A stretch of 64,000 bases of DNA, taken from positions 14,906 through 78,905 of the forward strand of contig CAYYNT010000012.1 in assembly GCA_964473155.1 (NCBI GenBank), written 5' to 3'. Shown one piece after another: positions 33,453-42,109 of the stretch (position 1 is the stretch's first letter; the number at the start of each line of letters is the position of its first letter). The notes beneath the pieces are model-generated. The model was not told the origin of the DNA and ran no database searches. It worked only from the letters and a program-made list of their open reading frames with translations. The translations under genes were made by a program, and so were the position numbers. The stretch is from JAJFUG01 sp964473155. Its GTDB lineage: Bacteria; Gemmatimonadota; Glassbacteria; GWA2-58-10.

Positions 33453-33736
33453 AATCCGTCGATTGCCCGCGCCATGTTGTGATTTAACGGAAAATGGTTG
33501 CGATCTTTCGGCGGAATTTTATATTTGTTCCCCTGATCCACCAGAATGAAGGAGGAAATCTTGTCACGGTTCCGGATGAAAGCCTTCCGCCTGCGCAGCG
33601 GAACGATGCGGGTCAGAAGGATGCGCCGTGGCGACGGCATCACATTTTGATAATGATACCGCGCCAGTGGCATATGGGAGGATGCGTTTTTTGACAAATG
33701 GATGGATGAACTCTTTTGATTCTGGAGGAATAGATC
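33453..33736 (+). other. Leader region upstream of metY
   Basis: 284 bp between the Rrf2 gene and metY. A 33-codon Arg/Met-rich frame begins at about 33547 (MKEEILSRFRMKAF) and ends in TTTTGA, but lacks other support. I searched by eye for SAM riboswitch core motifs and saw none. TTGACA near 33698 lacks a matching -10. metY has the ribosome binding site TGGAGGAA. Confidence 0.4.
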
Positions 33737-35053
33737 ATGAGCAGCGATTACATAAAAGGCATCGATTCTCTGGCGTTGCATGCGGGACAAGTCCCCGACC
33801 CAGCCACTGGCAGCCGGGTCGTACCGATATACCAGACCACCAGCTATGTTTTCCGCAGCAGCGAACATGCAGCCAACCTGTTTGCGCTCAAAGAGTTCGG
33901 GAATATTTACACCCGGATCATGAATCCGACCCAGGACGTGCTGGAACAGCGTCTGGCGGCGGTTGAGGGCGGGACAGCCGCCCTGGCCGTGTCCAGCGGG
34001 CAGGCCGCAATAACCCTGGCGGTGTTGAATATAACCCGGGCCGGGCAGAACATAGTCTCCACCAGCTATCTTTACGGCGGGACCTACAACCTGTTCCATT
34101 ATACTCTGCCCAGGCTGGGCATCGAGGTCCGATTTGTCGACTCATCCGATCCGGCGAATTATGAGAAGAAGATCGACAAAAACACGCGGCTGCTGTACGC
34201 CGAGTCGATAGGCAACCCGAAGAACAACGTGGATGACTATCAGGCCATCGCGGCTGTCGCGCACAGGCACGGCATCCCGTTTGTCCTGGACAATACGGTG
34301 AGCCCGCCCCCGATACTCAGGCCGTTCGAGGTGGGGGCTGATATAGTGGTGCACTCGCTGACCAAGTTCATCGGCGGCCACGGGACTTCACTCGGCGGGG
34401 CGCTGGCCGAGTCCGGACGGTTCGACTGGAACAACGGCAATTTCCCGGAGCTGGTGGAGCCGGACCCCAGCTATCATGGGGTCAGCTACTGGAAGTTTTT
34501 CGGCGCCCACAAGGATGCGGTCGTGCCGGGCATCGCCTATGTGCTTAAGGCCCGCGTGCAGCTCCTGCGCGACCTCGGTCCGTCGATAAGCCCGTTCAAC
34601 GCCTGGCAGATCCTTCAGGGCTTCGAAACCCTTCCCCTGCGTGTGCGTAAGCAGAGTGAGAACGGCCTGGCGGTGGCCCATTTCCTGGAGAAGCACCCGG
34701 CGGTGGCCTGGGTCAACTACCCCGGACTGGAAAGCCACCCCGACCATGCCAATGCGGTCAAGTATCTGAAAAACGGGTTCGGTGCGATTATCGGGTTCGG
34801 GATCAAAGGCGGCCGTCAGGCCGGCATCAGGCTGATCGATTCGGTTCAGCTTTTCTCGCACCTGGCCAATATCGGGGATGCGAAGAGCCTGATAATCCAT
34901 CCGGCCTCGACCACGCACCAGCAACTTTCTCCGGAGGAGCAGCTTGCCACCGGAGTGACCGATGATTTTGTCCGTCTCTCGATCGGCCTGGAATCGATCG
35001 AGGACATCCTTGCCGATCTGGACCAGGCCCTGAAAAAGAGCCAGGGAGCCTGA
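33737..35053 (+). CDS. metY: O-acetylhomoserine sulfhydrylase
   Basis: A PLP enzyme that makes homocysteine from O-acetylhomoserine and sulfide. The 438 residues match the family length. N-terminal SLALHAGQVPDPATGSRVVP and PIYQTTSYVF are typical of MetY. The PLP lysine is in HSLTKFIGGHG. C-terminal VNYPGLESHPDH and ASTTHQQLSPEEQ fit the Cys/Met metabolism PLP family. It is followed 2 bp later by metX, which makes the acetylated substrate, so direct sulfhydrylation is the predicted methionine route. An Rrf2 regulator precedes it. Confidence 0.95.
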   Translation: MSSDYIKGIDSLALHAGQVPDPATGSRVVPIYQTTSYVFRSSEHAANLFALKEFGNIYTRIMNPTQDVLEQRLAAVEGGTAALAVSSGQAAITLAVLNITRAGQNIVSTSYLYGGTYNLFHYTLPRLGIEVRFVDSSDPANYEKKIDKNTRLLYAESIGNPKNNVDDYQAIAAVAHRHGIPFVLDNTVSPPPILRPFEVGADIVVHSLTKFIGGHGTSLGGALAESGRFDWNNGNFPELVEPDPSYHGVSYWKFFGAHKDAVVPGIAYVLKARVQLLRDLGPSISPFNAWQILQGFETLPLRVRKQSENGLAVAHFLEKHPAVAWVNYPGLESHPDHANAVKYLKNGFGAIIGFGIKGGRQAGIRLIDSVQLFSHLANIGDAKSLIIHPASTTHQQLSPEEQLATGVTDDFVRLSIGLESIEDILADLDQALKKSQGA

Positions 35054-35055
35054 AC

Positions 35056-36291
35056 ATGCCTGAATCTCAGACAGGCCCCGCCAACCGGCGGGGCCGGTCC
35101 GGGACCCCTGAAAAGTCTGGAGCGCCGGGGCCGGAAAGCCCCGGATCGGTTGGCTGGGTCCGGCCGCAGAGGGTCCGTCTCGTTTCACCGCCCGAGGCTT
35201 TCGAACTGGAGGCGGGGGGACGGATTGCGCCCGTGGATGTGGAATACGAGACTTATGGCGAGTTGAACGCGGCGCGGGACAACGCCATTCTCGTGTTGCA
35301 CGCCCTGAGCGGGGATGCCCACGTGGCGGGCTGGGACGCCGAGACCGCGGAGAGCGGACGAAAGTGGCGCGAGCGTAAACCCGGCTGGTGGGATGATATG
35401 ATCGGTCCGGGCAAGCCGCTGGACACCCGCCGCTGGTTTCTGATCTGCGCCAATGTCCTGGGAAGCTGTTACGGGACAACAGGCCCGTCTTCGCTCGACC
35501 CAGTCACGGCAAAGCCTTACGGTCTTCGATTCCCTCTGGTGACTATAAGCGACTGGGTCCGTCTCCAGGCCCGCCTTCTCGACCATCTGGGCATAGAGCG
35601 GCTTTTCGCCGTTATCGGCGGCTCTCTTGGCGGACAGCAGGCGCTGGAATGGGCGCTGGCCTATCCGGAAAGGGTGGAAAACGCCCTGGTGCTGGCCTCC
35701 AGCGCCAGGCTCAGCCCTCAGGGCCTGGCATTCAACGCGGTGGCCCGTCATGCTATTCTGACCGATCCGAATTTCCGGGGCGGGGATTACTACGACGGGC
35801 CGGGGCCGGATGAGGGACTGGCCGCCGCCCGGATGCTGGGGCATATCACTTATCTGAGCGATGAGTCGATGTACAAGAAATTCGGCCGGCGCCTTCAGAA
35901 CAAGAAAAAGCCGGATTTCAGCTTCGGGATCGAGTTCGAGGTGGAAAGCTACCTGGCTTATCAGGGACGGGCCTTTGTCGAGCGGTTCGATGCGAACAGC
36001 TACCTGTATATCACCCGGGCGATGGACTATTACGACGCGGCCCTGCGCTGGGGCGGCGGCAGCCTGGACCAGGCCTGCTCGCGCCTGAAAAGCCGTGTCC
36101 TGGTGGTCTCGTTCTCCACCGACTGGCTCTACCCGCCCGCGGAATGCCGCGAGCTGGCCATGTCCGTGCTGCGCAACGGCAAGCCGGTGACCTACGCCAT
36201 GGTTCCCAGTTCCTACGGCCACGATTCGTTTCTGGTCGAGTACGAAAAGCTGGGACCGCTGGTTTCCAATTTTCTGTCCGTGCGGTTGTGA
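35056..36291 (+). CDS. metX: Homoserine O-acetyltransferase
   Basis: An alpha/beta-hydrolase-fold enzyme transferring acetyl from acetyl-CoA to homoserine. The 411 residues carry the nucleophile elbow GGSLGGQQALEWA, the later Asp in SFSTDWLYPP and the His in SSYGHDSFLVEY, completing the triad. LNAARDNAILVLHALSGDAH is typical of MetX. The first about 36 residues are a Pro/Gly/Ser-rich extension absent from most homologues. The ribosome binding site CAGGAG overlaps the end of metY, so coupling is likely. Confidence 0.95.
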   Translation: MPESQTGPANRRGRSGTPEKSGAPGPESPGSVGWVRPQRVRLVSPPEAFELEAGGRIAPVDVEYETYGELNAARDNAILVLHALSGDAHVAGWDAETAESGRKWRERKPGWWDDMIGPGKPLDTRRWFLICANVLGSCYGTTGPSSLDPVTAKPYGLRFPLVTISDWVRLQARLLDHLGIERLFAVIGGSLGGQQALEWALAYPERVENALVLASSARLSPQGLAFNAVARHAILTDPNFRGGDYYDGPGPDEGLAAARMLGHITYLSDESMYKKFGRRLQNKKKPDFSFGIEFEVESYLAYQGRAFVERFDANSYLYITRAMDYYDAALRWGGGSLDQACSRLKSRVLVVSFSTDWLYPPAECRELAMSVLRNGKPVTYAMVPSSYGHDSFLVEYEKLGPLVSNFLSVRL

Positions 36292-36293
36292 CT

Positions 36294-37073
36294 ATGAAAG
36301 AAAAAAAGCCGGATATCCAACAGGCCGCGCAGCATGACCGTCTGACCGAACTGCTCCGTCTCTGGGCCAGCCGGTATTCGCAGCCGGTGGAGAACCTTTC
36401 GGCCGGACGGCTGGTGGAGCTGATCGAGCATTTTCTGCGCGAGGGGAAAGGTCAGGCGGCTCTGGAACAGGGTCAGCCGAAGCGCCGCTGGGACCACGAG
36501 AAGATCGAAAGCATTATCGCTCCGGGCAGCCGCGTACTCGACCTGGGCTGCGGCGGAGGGGAACTCCTGGCCAGCCTGGTCAAGCGTCTGGGCGTGCGTG
36601 CCCAGGGAGTTGAGCTTGACCCGTCCAAGGTGTTCGAGTGCGTCCGGCGGGGCATCCCTGTATTCCAGACCGATCTGGACCAGGGCCTGGCCGGTATCCC
36701 GGACAACTCGTTCGACTATGTGATCCTGGAGGAAACCCTTCAGACCGTGCATCACCCGGTGAGCGTGCTGGGCGAGATGCTGCGGATAGGCCGCTGCGGG
36801 ATAGTGAGCTTCCCGAATTTCGGCTACTGGCGCGTGCGGCTGGAGCTTGGGTTCGGCGGGCGCATGCCTGTGTTCGAAACCCTGCCGTACTCCTGGGCCG
36901 AGACCCCCAATATCCACCTGTTCACGATCGATGACTTCACGGCCTGGGCCGCCGAGCACCGGGTGCGCCTGATCGAGGGCTACGTGCTGTGCGAGGGCAA
37001 GGTGCGCCCGCTGGCCGAGGGCGACAACCTGTTCGCCGAGGAAGCCCTGATGGTCGTGCAGAACGGGGGATGA
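36294..37073 (+). CDS. metW: MetW-like methyltransferase-fold protein
   Basis: MetW often accompanies MetX in bacteria and is thought to support homoserine acetylation. The start at 36294 lies 2 bp after the metX stop; the longer frame from 36144 runs inside metX. The 259 residues show the SAM-type motif I RVLDLGCGGGELLASL at about 76-91, YVILEETLQTVHHP and SFPNFGYWRVRLELGFGGRMP, all typical of MetW. The first about 65 residues are a helical extension (LTELLRLWASRYSQPVENL) not found in the usual about 200-residue MetW. Third gene of the metYXW operon. Confidence 0.93.
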   Translation: MKEKKPDIQQAAQHDRLTELLRLWASRYSQPVENLSAGRLVELIEHFLREGKGQAALEQGQPKRRWDHEKIESIIAPGSRVLDLGCGGGELLASLVKRLGVRAQGVELDPSKVFECVRRGIPVFQTDLDQGLAGIPDNSFDYVILEETLQTVHHPVSVLGEMLRIGRCGIVSFPNFGYWRVRLELGFGGRMPVFETLPYSWAETPNIHLFTIDDFTAWAAEHRVRLIEGYVLCEGKVRPLAEGDNLFAEEALMVVQNGG

Positions 37074-37190
37074 TCCAACATTTTCCTGCCCTGACGGTTT
37101 TTCCTCTTGCTTTTGTCTCCCGCTGGACGGAATATTTCGGCAGTCTTTTGACCGTTTTCAAGCCGATAACCGTCCACCCGGAGAGACCCC

Positions 37191-38366
37191 ATGACACGAG
37201 CCTGCCTGTCCGCGCTTGTTCTCCTCGCCCTGGCCTGCGCCGCACCTTCCGAGAAAGCCGCCGTCACTCAGCAGAAGAGCAACCCCTTCGACCTGGTCAC
37301 CGCGCACGTGAAAAGCCGCATGCTTCTGTCCAATGACTGCTCGGCCGGGGCGGCGGTGGTCATGCGCCACGGCAAGGTGGTGTACGAGGAATATTTCGGG
37401 CGGGAGGGCCGCACGGAGGGGGCCGTTCCGGTGGGTCCGGAGTCGCGCTTCCCCTGTTACTCCGTCTCGAAAGGTTTCTGCGCCGCGCTCCTGCTGAGCC
37501 TGGTTTCGGATGGAACCGTCGCGCTGGATGACCCCGTGGCCAGATACGTGCCGTATTTCACCGGCAAAGGGCCGGGCGGCAGGTTCCTGCGTGAGAAGGT
37601 CACCCTGCGGATGTTAGCCAGCCACAGCGGCGGCGTGTTCGGCGAGAGCAACGCGCCGCAGACCTGGCCCGAGGGGGTGGAGACGTTCAGCGATTTGGTC
37701 CTGGAGAGCGAGCCGGGGACAGCGTTCCACTACAACGAACTGGGTATGCGGCTTCTGGGCTACACCCTGTCAAAGGCCGCGGGGAAGCCGTACGACCAGC
37801 TTCTTAAAGAGCGCGTTTTTGAGCCGCTCGGCCTGAGCAGCGCTGGTTGGCTGCATCAGGGTGATGACCTGGCGCACATTGTCGAGACATTTGTGGGGCC
37901 GGATTCCTCCTATGTGCACTATTCGGATGAGTACTCCCCGGAGCCGTATCCAGGTTCCGGCCTGTACGCCACGGTGCGGGATATCGCCCGCTACGGCCAG
38001 CTCTACCTGGACAAGGGCATGGCCGGGGACAAGCGGATATTCGATCCGAAGTTTCTGGAGCAGGCCTGGGTCAGCCAGCCGCCCGCACGCACGCCGCCGG
38101 ACCCGCGGTACGGCCTCCTGTTCTGGCTCTTTCCAGGGCAGAGCGCCGTGGTGTTCAGCGGCGCGGCGCACACGATCTGCGCGATCCTTCCTGAGCAGGA
38201 CATGCTGATCGCCATGGGCCTGAACCAGAAAGCCGGCGGAGCGGGCTGGGATTTTACGGCCGAGAAAGAGAACCTGGCGCGCGTGGGCCTGGCCCTGGAT
38301 GAGATGCTGCGCCGAGCCGAGGGCGAGGCGCTGGCGCCTGGCAGAATGGGGGAGGTGAACCGTTGA
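37191..38366 (+). CDS. Beta-lactamase class C-like serine hydrolase
   Basis: A penicillin-binding-protein-like hydrolase (PF00144) of 391 residues. The N-terminal signal CLSALVLLALAC suggests export and possible lipidation. The catalytic SxxK is SVSK in CYSVSKGFCAALL, and the second element YxN is YNE in FHYNELGMRLLGY. Members include esterases, D-Ala-D-Ala peptidases and beta-lactamases, and activity cannot be assigned. It is 117 bp after metW and overlaps the YacP-like start by 4 bp, so those two are translationally coupled. Confidence 0.9.
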   Translation: MTRACLSALVLLALACAAPSEKAAVTQQKSNPFDLVTAHVKSRMLLSNDCSAGAAVVMRHGKVVYEEYFGREGRTEGAVPVGPESRFPCYSVSKGFCAALLLSLVSDGTVALDDPVARYVPYFTGKGPGGRFLREKVTLRMLASHSGGVFGESNAPQTWPEGVETFSDLVLESEPGTAFHYNELGMRLLGYTLSKAAGKPYDQLLKERVFEPLGLSSAGWLHQGDDLAHIVETFVGPDSSYVHYSDEYSPEPYPGSGLYATVRDIARYGQLYLDKGMAGDKRIFDPKFLEQAWVSQPPARTPPDPRYGLLFWLFPGQSAVVFSGAAHTICAILPEQDMLIAMGLNQKAGGAGWDFTAEKENLARVGLALDEMLRRAEGEALAPGRMGEVNR

Positions 38367-38890
38367 CCCTGGTGCTGGTGGACGGATACAACCTGATACG
38401 CCGCATCCCGGAGTTGCGGGCCGTGGAGCGCCGCTCCGGCCTGGAGGCCGGGCGGCGGGAGCTGGATAACCGTCTGTCCGGATACACTCAAGGCCGCACC
38501 GGGGTGCGGGTGACAGTAGTCTATGACGGCGCTCTGAACCCGGAGGCCCCGTCCGCTTATGGCGGCGGCGGTTTTACGGCCCTGTTCCGCGAGGACGCCG
38601 ACCGGGGACTGGTGGAGCTGGCTTTACATGCCGCAGCGCGGGGCGAGCAGGTGCGCGCGGTAAGCTCCGACCGCGCCGGAGTAGTTTCGCAGCTTGCCGG
38701 GAACAACCGGATAGAAACCTTGAGCGCCGAGGTGTTCTGGCGCGAACTGGGGCCGAAAAGCTCGCGCAGAGGGGCAAAGACAAGCAGCAGGGGCGATTCC
38801 GGGACGCGGGAGAAGCCGGGACATGTATCCAAAGCCGAGGTCAACTACTGGCTGGAAGCTTTTGGCGCGTCAGGGGAGGAGGAAGAATAG
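38363..38890 (+). CDS. YacP-like NYN-domain RNA-binding/nuclease protein
   Basis: A 175-residue NYN (PIN-like) domain protein of the YacP/Rae1 family, whose Bacillus member is a ribosome-associated endoribonuclease. Acidic residues at VDGYNLIRRIPEL, TVVYDGA and SSDRAGV match the PIN-like metal site. The C-terminus is a basic linker (SSRRGAKTSSRGDSGTR) and KAEVNYWLEAFG. The start codon is TTG with GGAGGTG 5 nt upstream, overlapping the previous stop as TTGA. No other plausible start exists. Confidence 0.85.
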   Translation: MTLVLVDGYNLIRRIPELRAVERRSGLEAGRRELDNRLSGYTQGRTGVRVTVVYDGALNPEAPSAYGGGGFTALFREDADRGLVELALHAAARGEQVRAVSSDRAGVVSQLAGNNRIETLSAEVFWRELGPKSSRRGAKTSSRGDSGTREKPGHVSKAEVNYWLEAFGASGEEEE

Positions 38891-38893
38891 GGA

Positions 38894-38916
38894 GGGGACA
38901 CGGCGCGCCGTGCCCC
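38894..38916. repeat. GC-rich palindrome, copy 2
   Basis: GGGG, one unpaired A, the perfect 14-nt palindrome around GGCGCGCC, then CCCC. It shares CGGCGCGCCGTGCCCC with the copy at 54-81. It starts 4 bp after the YacP-like stop codon. Confidence 0.6.
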
Positions 38917-39128
38917 AACGCCAGTGCAATTCTCCTTACCGACCAGGTCATCGTTGACGGCCATTATCCGGTTATTAAAATCGGCTGTCACAAAACGGAT
39001 TCTTTTATTGCAGGGTTGAGGCGGTTTGGCGATATGGCAAAGAGGCTGCTATGAACATGTAATACGAAGGGACGAAAACATAAACGCGGTAAGGGAATAT
39101 ATAAATCCTCGAAAATCCAGAAAACTTC

Positions 39129-39413
39129 TTAGCGAATAAAAAACAACCACATCGCCACCAAAGATGCACCACCGATACCGTCCAGTGATTTTTTTACATC
39201 TTCAATAGTCGCTATCCTCCGCCCACTCGAATCGCGAATGTGACTTCCATCAAATTCAGCCACCTTTTTGCCATGACTATCTCTAAATATCTTACCGTCT
39301 GTTTCACCGATCTTTGTTCCATGATTATCCCGAATAGTCTTCCCATCGAAAACACCAATTTTATTTCCCCTACGATCACGTAGCTCCTTACCATCAAATT
39401 TGTAGTCCAGCAT
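39129..39413 (-). CDS. Small protein of four 16-residue repeats
   Basis: About 94 residues. The start at 39413 (MLDYKF) is preferred because GGAG lies 7 nt upstream; ATG at 39425 has no site. Four tandem 16-residue repeats follow the pattern DGKxIRDxxGxKIGxx. Each should form a beta-hairpin, together making a small all-beta propeller- or flower-like fold. A short hydrophobic tail (GGASLVAMWLFFI) could be a membrane anchor. It resembles proteins annotated as 5-fold beta-flower. The local AT-richness differs from its neighbours, which suggests transfer. Function unknown. Confidence 0.75.
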   Translation of the reverse strand: MLDYKFDGKELRDRRGNKIGVFDGKTIRDNHGTKIGETDGKIFRDSHGKKVAEFDGSHIRDSSGRRIATIEDVKKSLDGIGGASLVAMWLFFIR

Positions 39414-39784
39414 ACTGATCTCCATTTTAAGTCAATGTCTCGTTTTCTCAGAGAAACGTGAAACCTTTTCCAAGCTCAGAAAAAGCGATACGATCATAAC
39501 CGGATTTGAATGTTCAAAATTGCAAATGAATTACTTCTACTAAGGTAAAAAACTATTTTCTCTATATATACAAACGACTGTACCAACGACTGTACCAAGA
39601 GACTAAAAATGAGGGCTTGAATAACTCTATCGAATTTTGAAGGGATAGAGAATTATGCAAAACCATAGAATACCCAAGCTGCAAATGAGCTTGGTAATAG
39701 ATAATGTAAAATCGATATAAATAATTTTGGACAAGGCTTCCATTTAACTATCTGTCTTTCAAACTTTAAAACCGAACTATTCAA
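39414..39784. other. AT-rich intergenic pocket
   Basis: About 370 bp, clearly AT-richer than the flanking operons, between the repeat-protein gene and rbsK. It holds a 12-bp tandem repeat (39573-39596) and an inverted repeat CCAAGCT / AGCTTGG (39674-39694). No gene or rho-independent terminator for rbsK is clear. Confidence 0.55.
39573..39596. repeat. 12-bp tandem direct repeat
   Basis: AACGACTGTACC occurs twice back to back about 160 bp upstream of the minus-strand repeat-protein gene. It could be a regulator-binding site or a scar of transposition. Confidence 0.7.
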
Positions 39785-40690
39785 TCATCCAACCTCTTTC
39801 AAAAACGGCAAGCTGTCCTGCGCGCCCAGACGGGTGGTGGAGATCGCCGCCGCGCGGCTGGCGAATGCAATGGCCGCCTCCAGGCTTTCCCCGCGCGCCA
39901 GGGCCGCGCCCAGGCCGCCGTTGAAACAGTCCCCCGCCGCCGTGCTGTCCACGGACCTGACCGCAACGGTCGGGAACTGACGTACACCGGAGCTGTCCCG
40001 GCAGAGCACGCCGTTCTTGCCGCGGGTGACCAGCACGGTCTGCACGCCCTTGCCTTTCAGTATCTCCGCCTGTTTCGCGCAACTGGCCTCATCCTCGCCA
40101 GCGACACCGGTAAGAAGCTCGGCCTCGGTCTCGTTGGGTGTGGCGAGAGTCACTTTCGCCAGTAACGAATCGGGCAGGGCGCGGGCCGGGGCCGGGTCGA
40201 GTATCACCCGTGTCCCATGTTTATGGGCTATCTCCACGGCACGCTCGACTGTCTCAAGCGGTATTTCGAGCTGGAGCAGCACGCTGTCCGCGCGGGCGAT
40301 AATCTCTTCCGCCGCCTCGACATCCGCCGGGCAGAGCCTGGAGTTGGCCCCGGCCGCCACCACGATTATGTTCTCTCCGTGCTCATCCACCACGATAATC
40401 GCCACGCCCGAGGGCTTTTCCGTGTCCTGGAACACGAAATCGGTCTTTATTCCCTCGCGGCGGAAATTGCTCAGCATCTTCTCCCCGAAAGCGTCCTGCC
40501 CCACACGCGCCACGAAATAGACCTCGGCCCCCAGACGGGCTGCGGCAACGGCCTGGTTGGCGCCCTTGCCCCCGGCGATCATCGCGAACTCGCCGCCGAG
40601 GATTGTCTCGCCGGGCCTGGGAATACGCCCGGACTTGATGACCAGGTCCATGTTCGAGCTGCCGACCACCACCACCGGCTTCCGGTCCAT
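39785..40690 (-). CDS. rbsK: Ribokinase
   Basis: Phosphorylates D-ribose to ribose 5-phosphate. The 301 residues match family length. N-terminal GSSNMDLVIKSGRIPRPGET and GGKGANQAVAAARLGAEVYF give the sugar-binding signature. C-terminal DSTAAGDCFNGGLGAAL carries the anion hole and catalytic Asp, with AAGD as in classical ribokinases. Last gene of a seven-gene minus-strand run; no ribose transporter is nearby, so it may salvage ribose from nucleosides. Confidence 0.92.
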   Translation of the reverse strand: MDRKPVVVVGSSNMDLVIKSGRIPRPGETILGGEFAMIAGGKGANQAVAAARLGAEVYFVARVGQDAFGEKMLSNFRREGIKTDFVFQDTEKPSGVAIIVVDEHGENIIVVAAGANSRLCPADVEAAEEIIARADSVLLQLEIPLETVERAVEIAHKHGTRVILDPAPARALPDSLLAKVTLATPNETEAELLTGVAGEDEASCAKQAEILKGKGVQTVLVTRGKNGVLCRDSSGVRQFPTVAVRSVDSTAAGDCFNGGLGAALARGESLEAAIAFASRAAAISTTRLGAQDSLPFLKEVG

Positions 40691-40718
40691 CTGGTCCTCT
40701 CCTGTTTTCTTTGTCAGC

Positions 40719-41393
40719 TCAGAATCCGATAAATGAGCGCGCGCGCCCGACGATGCTTTTCAGGGTAAGCTGGGGGGGAGTTTCAGCCTGCGGGGGAGTG
40801 ACATAGCTCAACCAGTCCCGGCCTAAAATGACAGTGACATCCACCAGCGCCATCTCATCCGGCTGGCTGGTAAGACGGGTGCAGCCCAGGGAATTAGCGA
40901 CCGCCAGGCCGACCTCGGGACGCTCGGTATGGTTGACCACAAGGGTGTTTTCATAATCGAAATTCTCGGCGTTGCCCGCGCTGACAACATCGAATCGCAG
41001 GTCGCGCAGGCGCGTGGTCATGTCCCGTCCGGCCCCCGGCTCGCCGCAGCCGTTGAGCACCCGCACCTCCACCGTGGCCGGGTCCACCGGCGGCAGGGCC
41101 AGCCCGGCCGTATCCTGACCGGCAAACGCGGCCTGCTCTTTCTGCGCCTTTTTCGCGGCCGTCACCTCGCGGTACTGGGTCCAGGCCGAGGCCAGGAAAA
41201 GCAGCATGAATCCGGCGGCGACCAGAAGGCCCAGGCTCATCAGGATACCGCTCAGAGAGATGGATATGCCCGCGCCCCGGCGCGGCGCGGCGGTAAGGGA
41301 GCGGCGGTTGGTCTCGATCACACGGCCTTGACGGGATTTACGCAGATTTTTCAGGTGTTCGCGTCGCTTGCGGCTGTAAGGACGGTCGGCCAT
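40719..41393 (-). CDS. LytR C-terminal domain membrane protein
   Basis: About 224 residues from the ATG at 41393 (MADRPYSRKRREHL); upstream codons lack homology features. A basic cytoplasmic N-terminus is followed by one transmembrane helix at about 50-72 (GILMSLGLLVAAGFMLLFLA). The periplasmic part contains a LytR_C-like domain (VEVRVLNGCGEPGAGRDMTTRL and TLVVNHTERPEVGLAVANSLG). This domain often accompanies cell-wall glycopolymer ligases, but here the catalytic LCP domain is absent. It is downstream of yqeK, a frequent neighbour of such genes. Confidence 0.85.
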   Translation of the reverse strand: MADRPYSRKRREHLKNLRKSRQGRVIETNRRSLTAAPRRGAGISISLSGILMSLGLLVAAGFMLLFLASAWTQYREVTAAKKAQKEQAAFAGQDTAGLALPPVDPATVEVRVLNGCGEPGAGRDMTTRLRDLRFDVVSAGNAENFDYENTLVVNHTERPEVGLAVANSLGCTRLTSQPDEMALVDVTVILGRDWLSYVTPPQAETPPQLTLKSIVGRARSFIGF

Positions 41394-41491
41394 GAGGTGT
41401 CCGGAGAAGGATTCGTGAAAGGTTTCAGTTTCATTATTCCCGGTTGTAAGATAGCAGCACCGGGCCGGATAATACAACAGTTTTGTAAGGC

Positions 41492-42109
41492 TTATTTCTT
41501 CGGCTTGCCATCCAGGTTCAAAGCGTTCCAGGCCGTGACGCCGTTGGAATGCAGGGGCCGTCCTTTGCCCAGGGTGTAGACAAGCTTGCGGCAGAGGATT
41601 TCCCGATACACCTCATCCAGCGTCCTGGTTATTTTACGGCCCAGGGAGCGGACATCCGCCTCCTCGGCGCGCTGGGGACGGTTAGGCTCCAGGTAGTCCG
41701 CGCAGAACAGTATTTTCTCCACCAGACCGGCCTCCGGGTGGCTGGTCGTGTGGTAGTACACGGCGTCGATTATCTCATTGTCCCGGATGCCCAGCCGCGT
41801 GCGAAGGTAATGCGCCGCCGCCGGGCCATGCAGAAGGCCGCCGCCCAGACGCCAGGTCTCGCTGTCCAGGGGGGCCGATTCGCCGATGATGAAATCGCGC
41901 AGCTCTTTCTGGCTCCAGCCCTTGTAAAGGTCGTGCGCCAGGGCGGCCAGATGGACTTTAGCTGGCAGGCCGGTTCCGGTCGCAATTTTCGCAGCGGTTT
42001 TGCGCGCGAAATCCGCCACGGAGTTGATATGCAGTTCCAGCCGCTTGCCCCCGTAACGGCGCTTTATCTCGGCTTTCAGCTCTTTGGCGGCTTCCTCAAA
42101 CTGTCCCAT
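41492..42109 (-). CDS. yqeK: YqeK-like HD-domain phosphohydrolase
   Basis: YqeK-type HD proteins hydrolyse diadenosine tetraphosphate symmetrically. The 205 residues show HINSVADFARKTAA, the HD pair in LAALAHDLYKG, and later LLHGPAAAHYLRTRLG and YYHTTSHPEAG typical of the family. The gene start overlaps the end of pdxJ by 14 bp, so coupling is likely. It is usually next to nadD; here it is in a different operon. Confidence 0.9.
   Translation of the reverse strand: MGQFEEAAKELKAEIKRRYGGKRLELHINSVADFARKTAAKIATGTGLPAKVHLAALAHDLYKGWSQKELRDFIIGESAPLDSETWRLGGGLLHGPAAAHYLRTRLGIRDNEIIDAVYYHTTSHPEAGLVEKILFCADYLEPNRPQRAEEADVRSLGRKITRTLDEVYREILCRKLVYTLGKGRPLHSNGVTAWNALNLDGKPKK

Noticed and set aside
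33453..33736. SAM riboswitch upstream of metY
   Set aside because: I looked for the conserved core strings and stem layout of the SAM classes I know and saw none. A covariance search would be decisive.
35185..36222. 345-codon frame antisense to metX
   Set aside because: No start signals and entirely within a gene with a complete catalytic triad.
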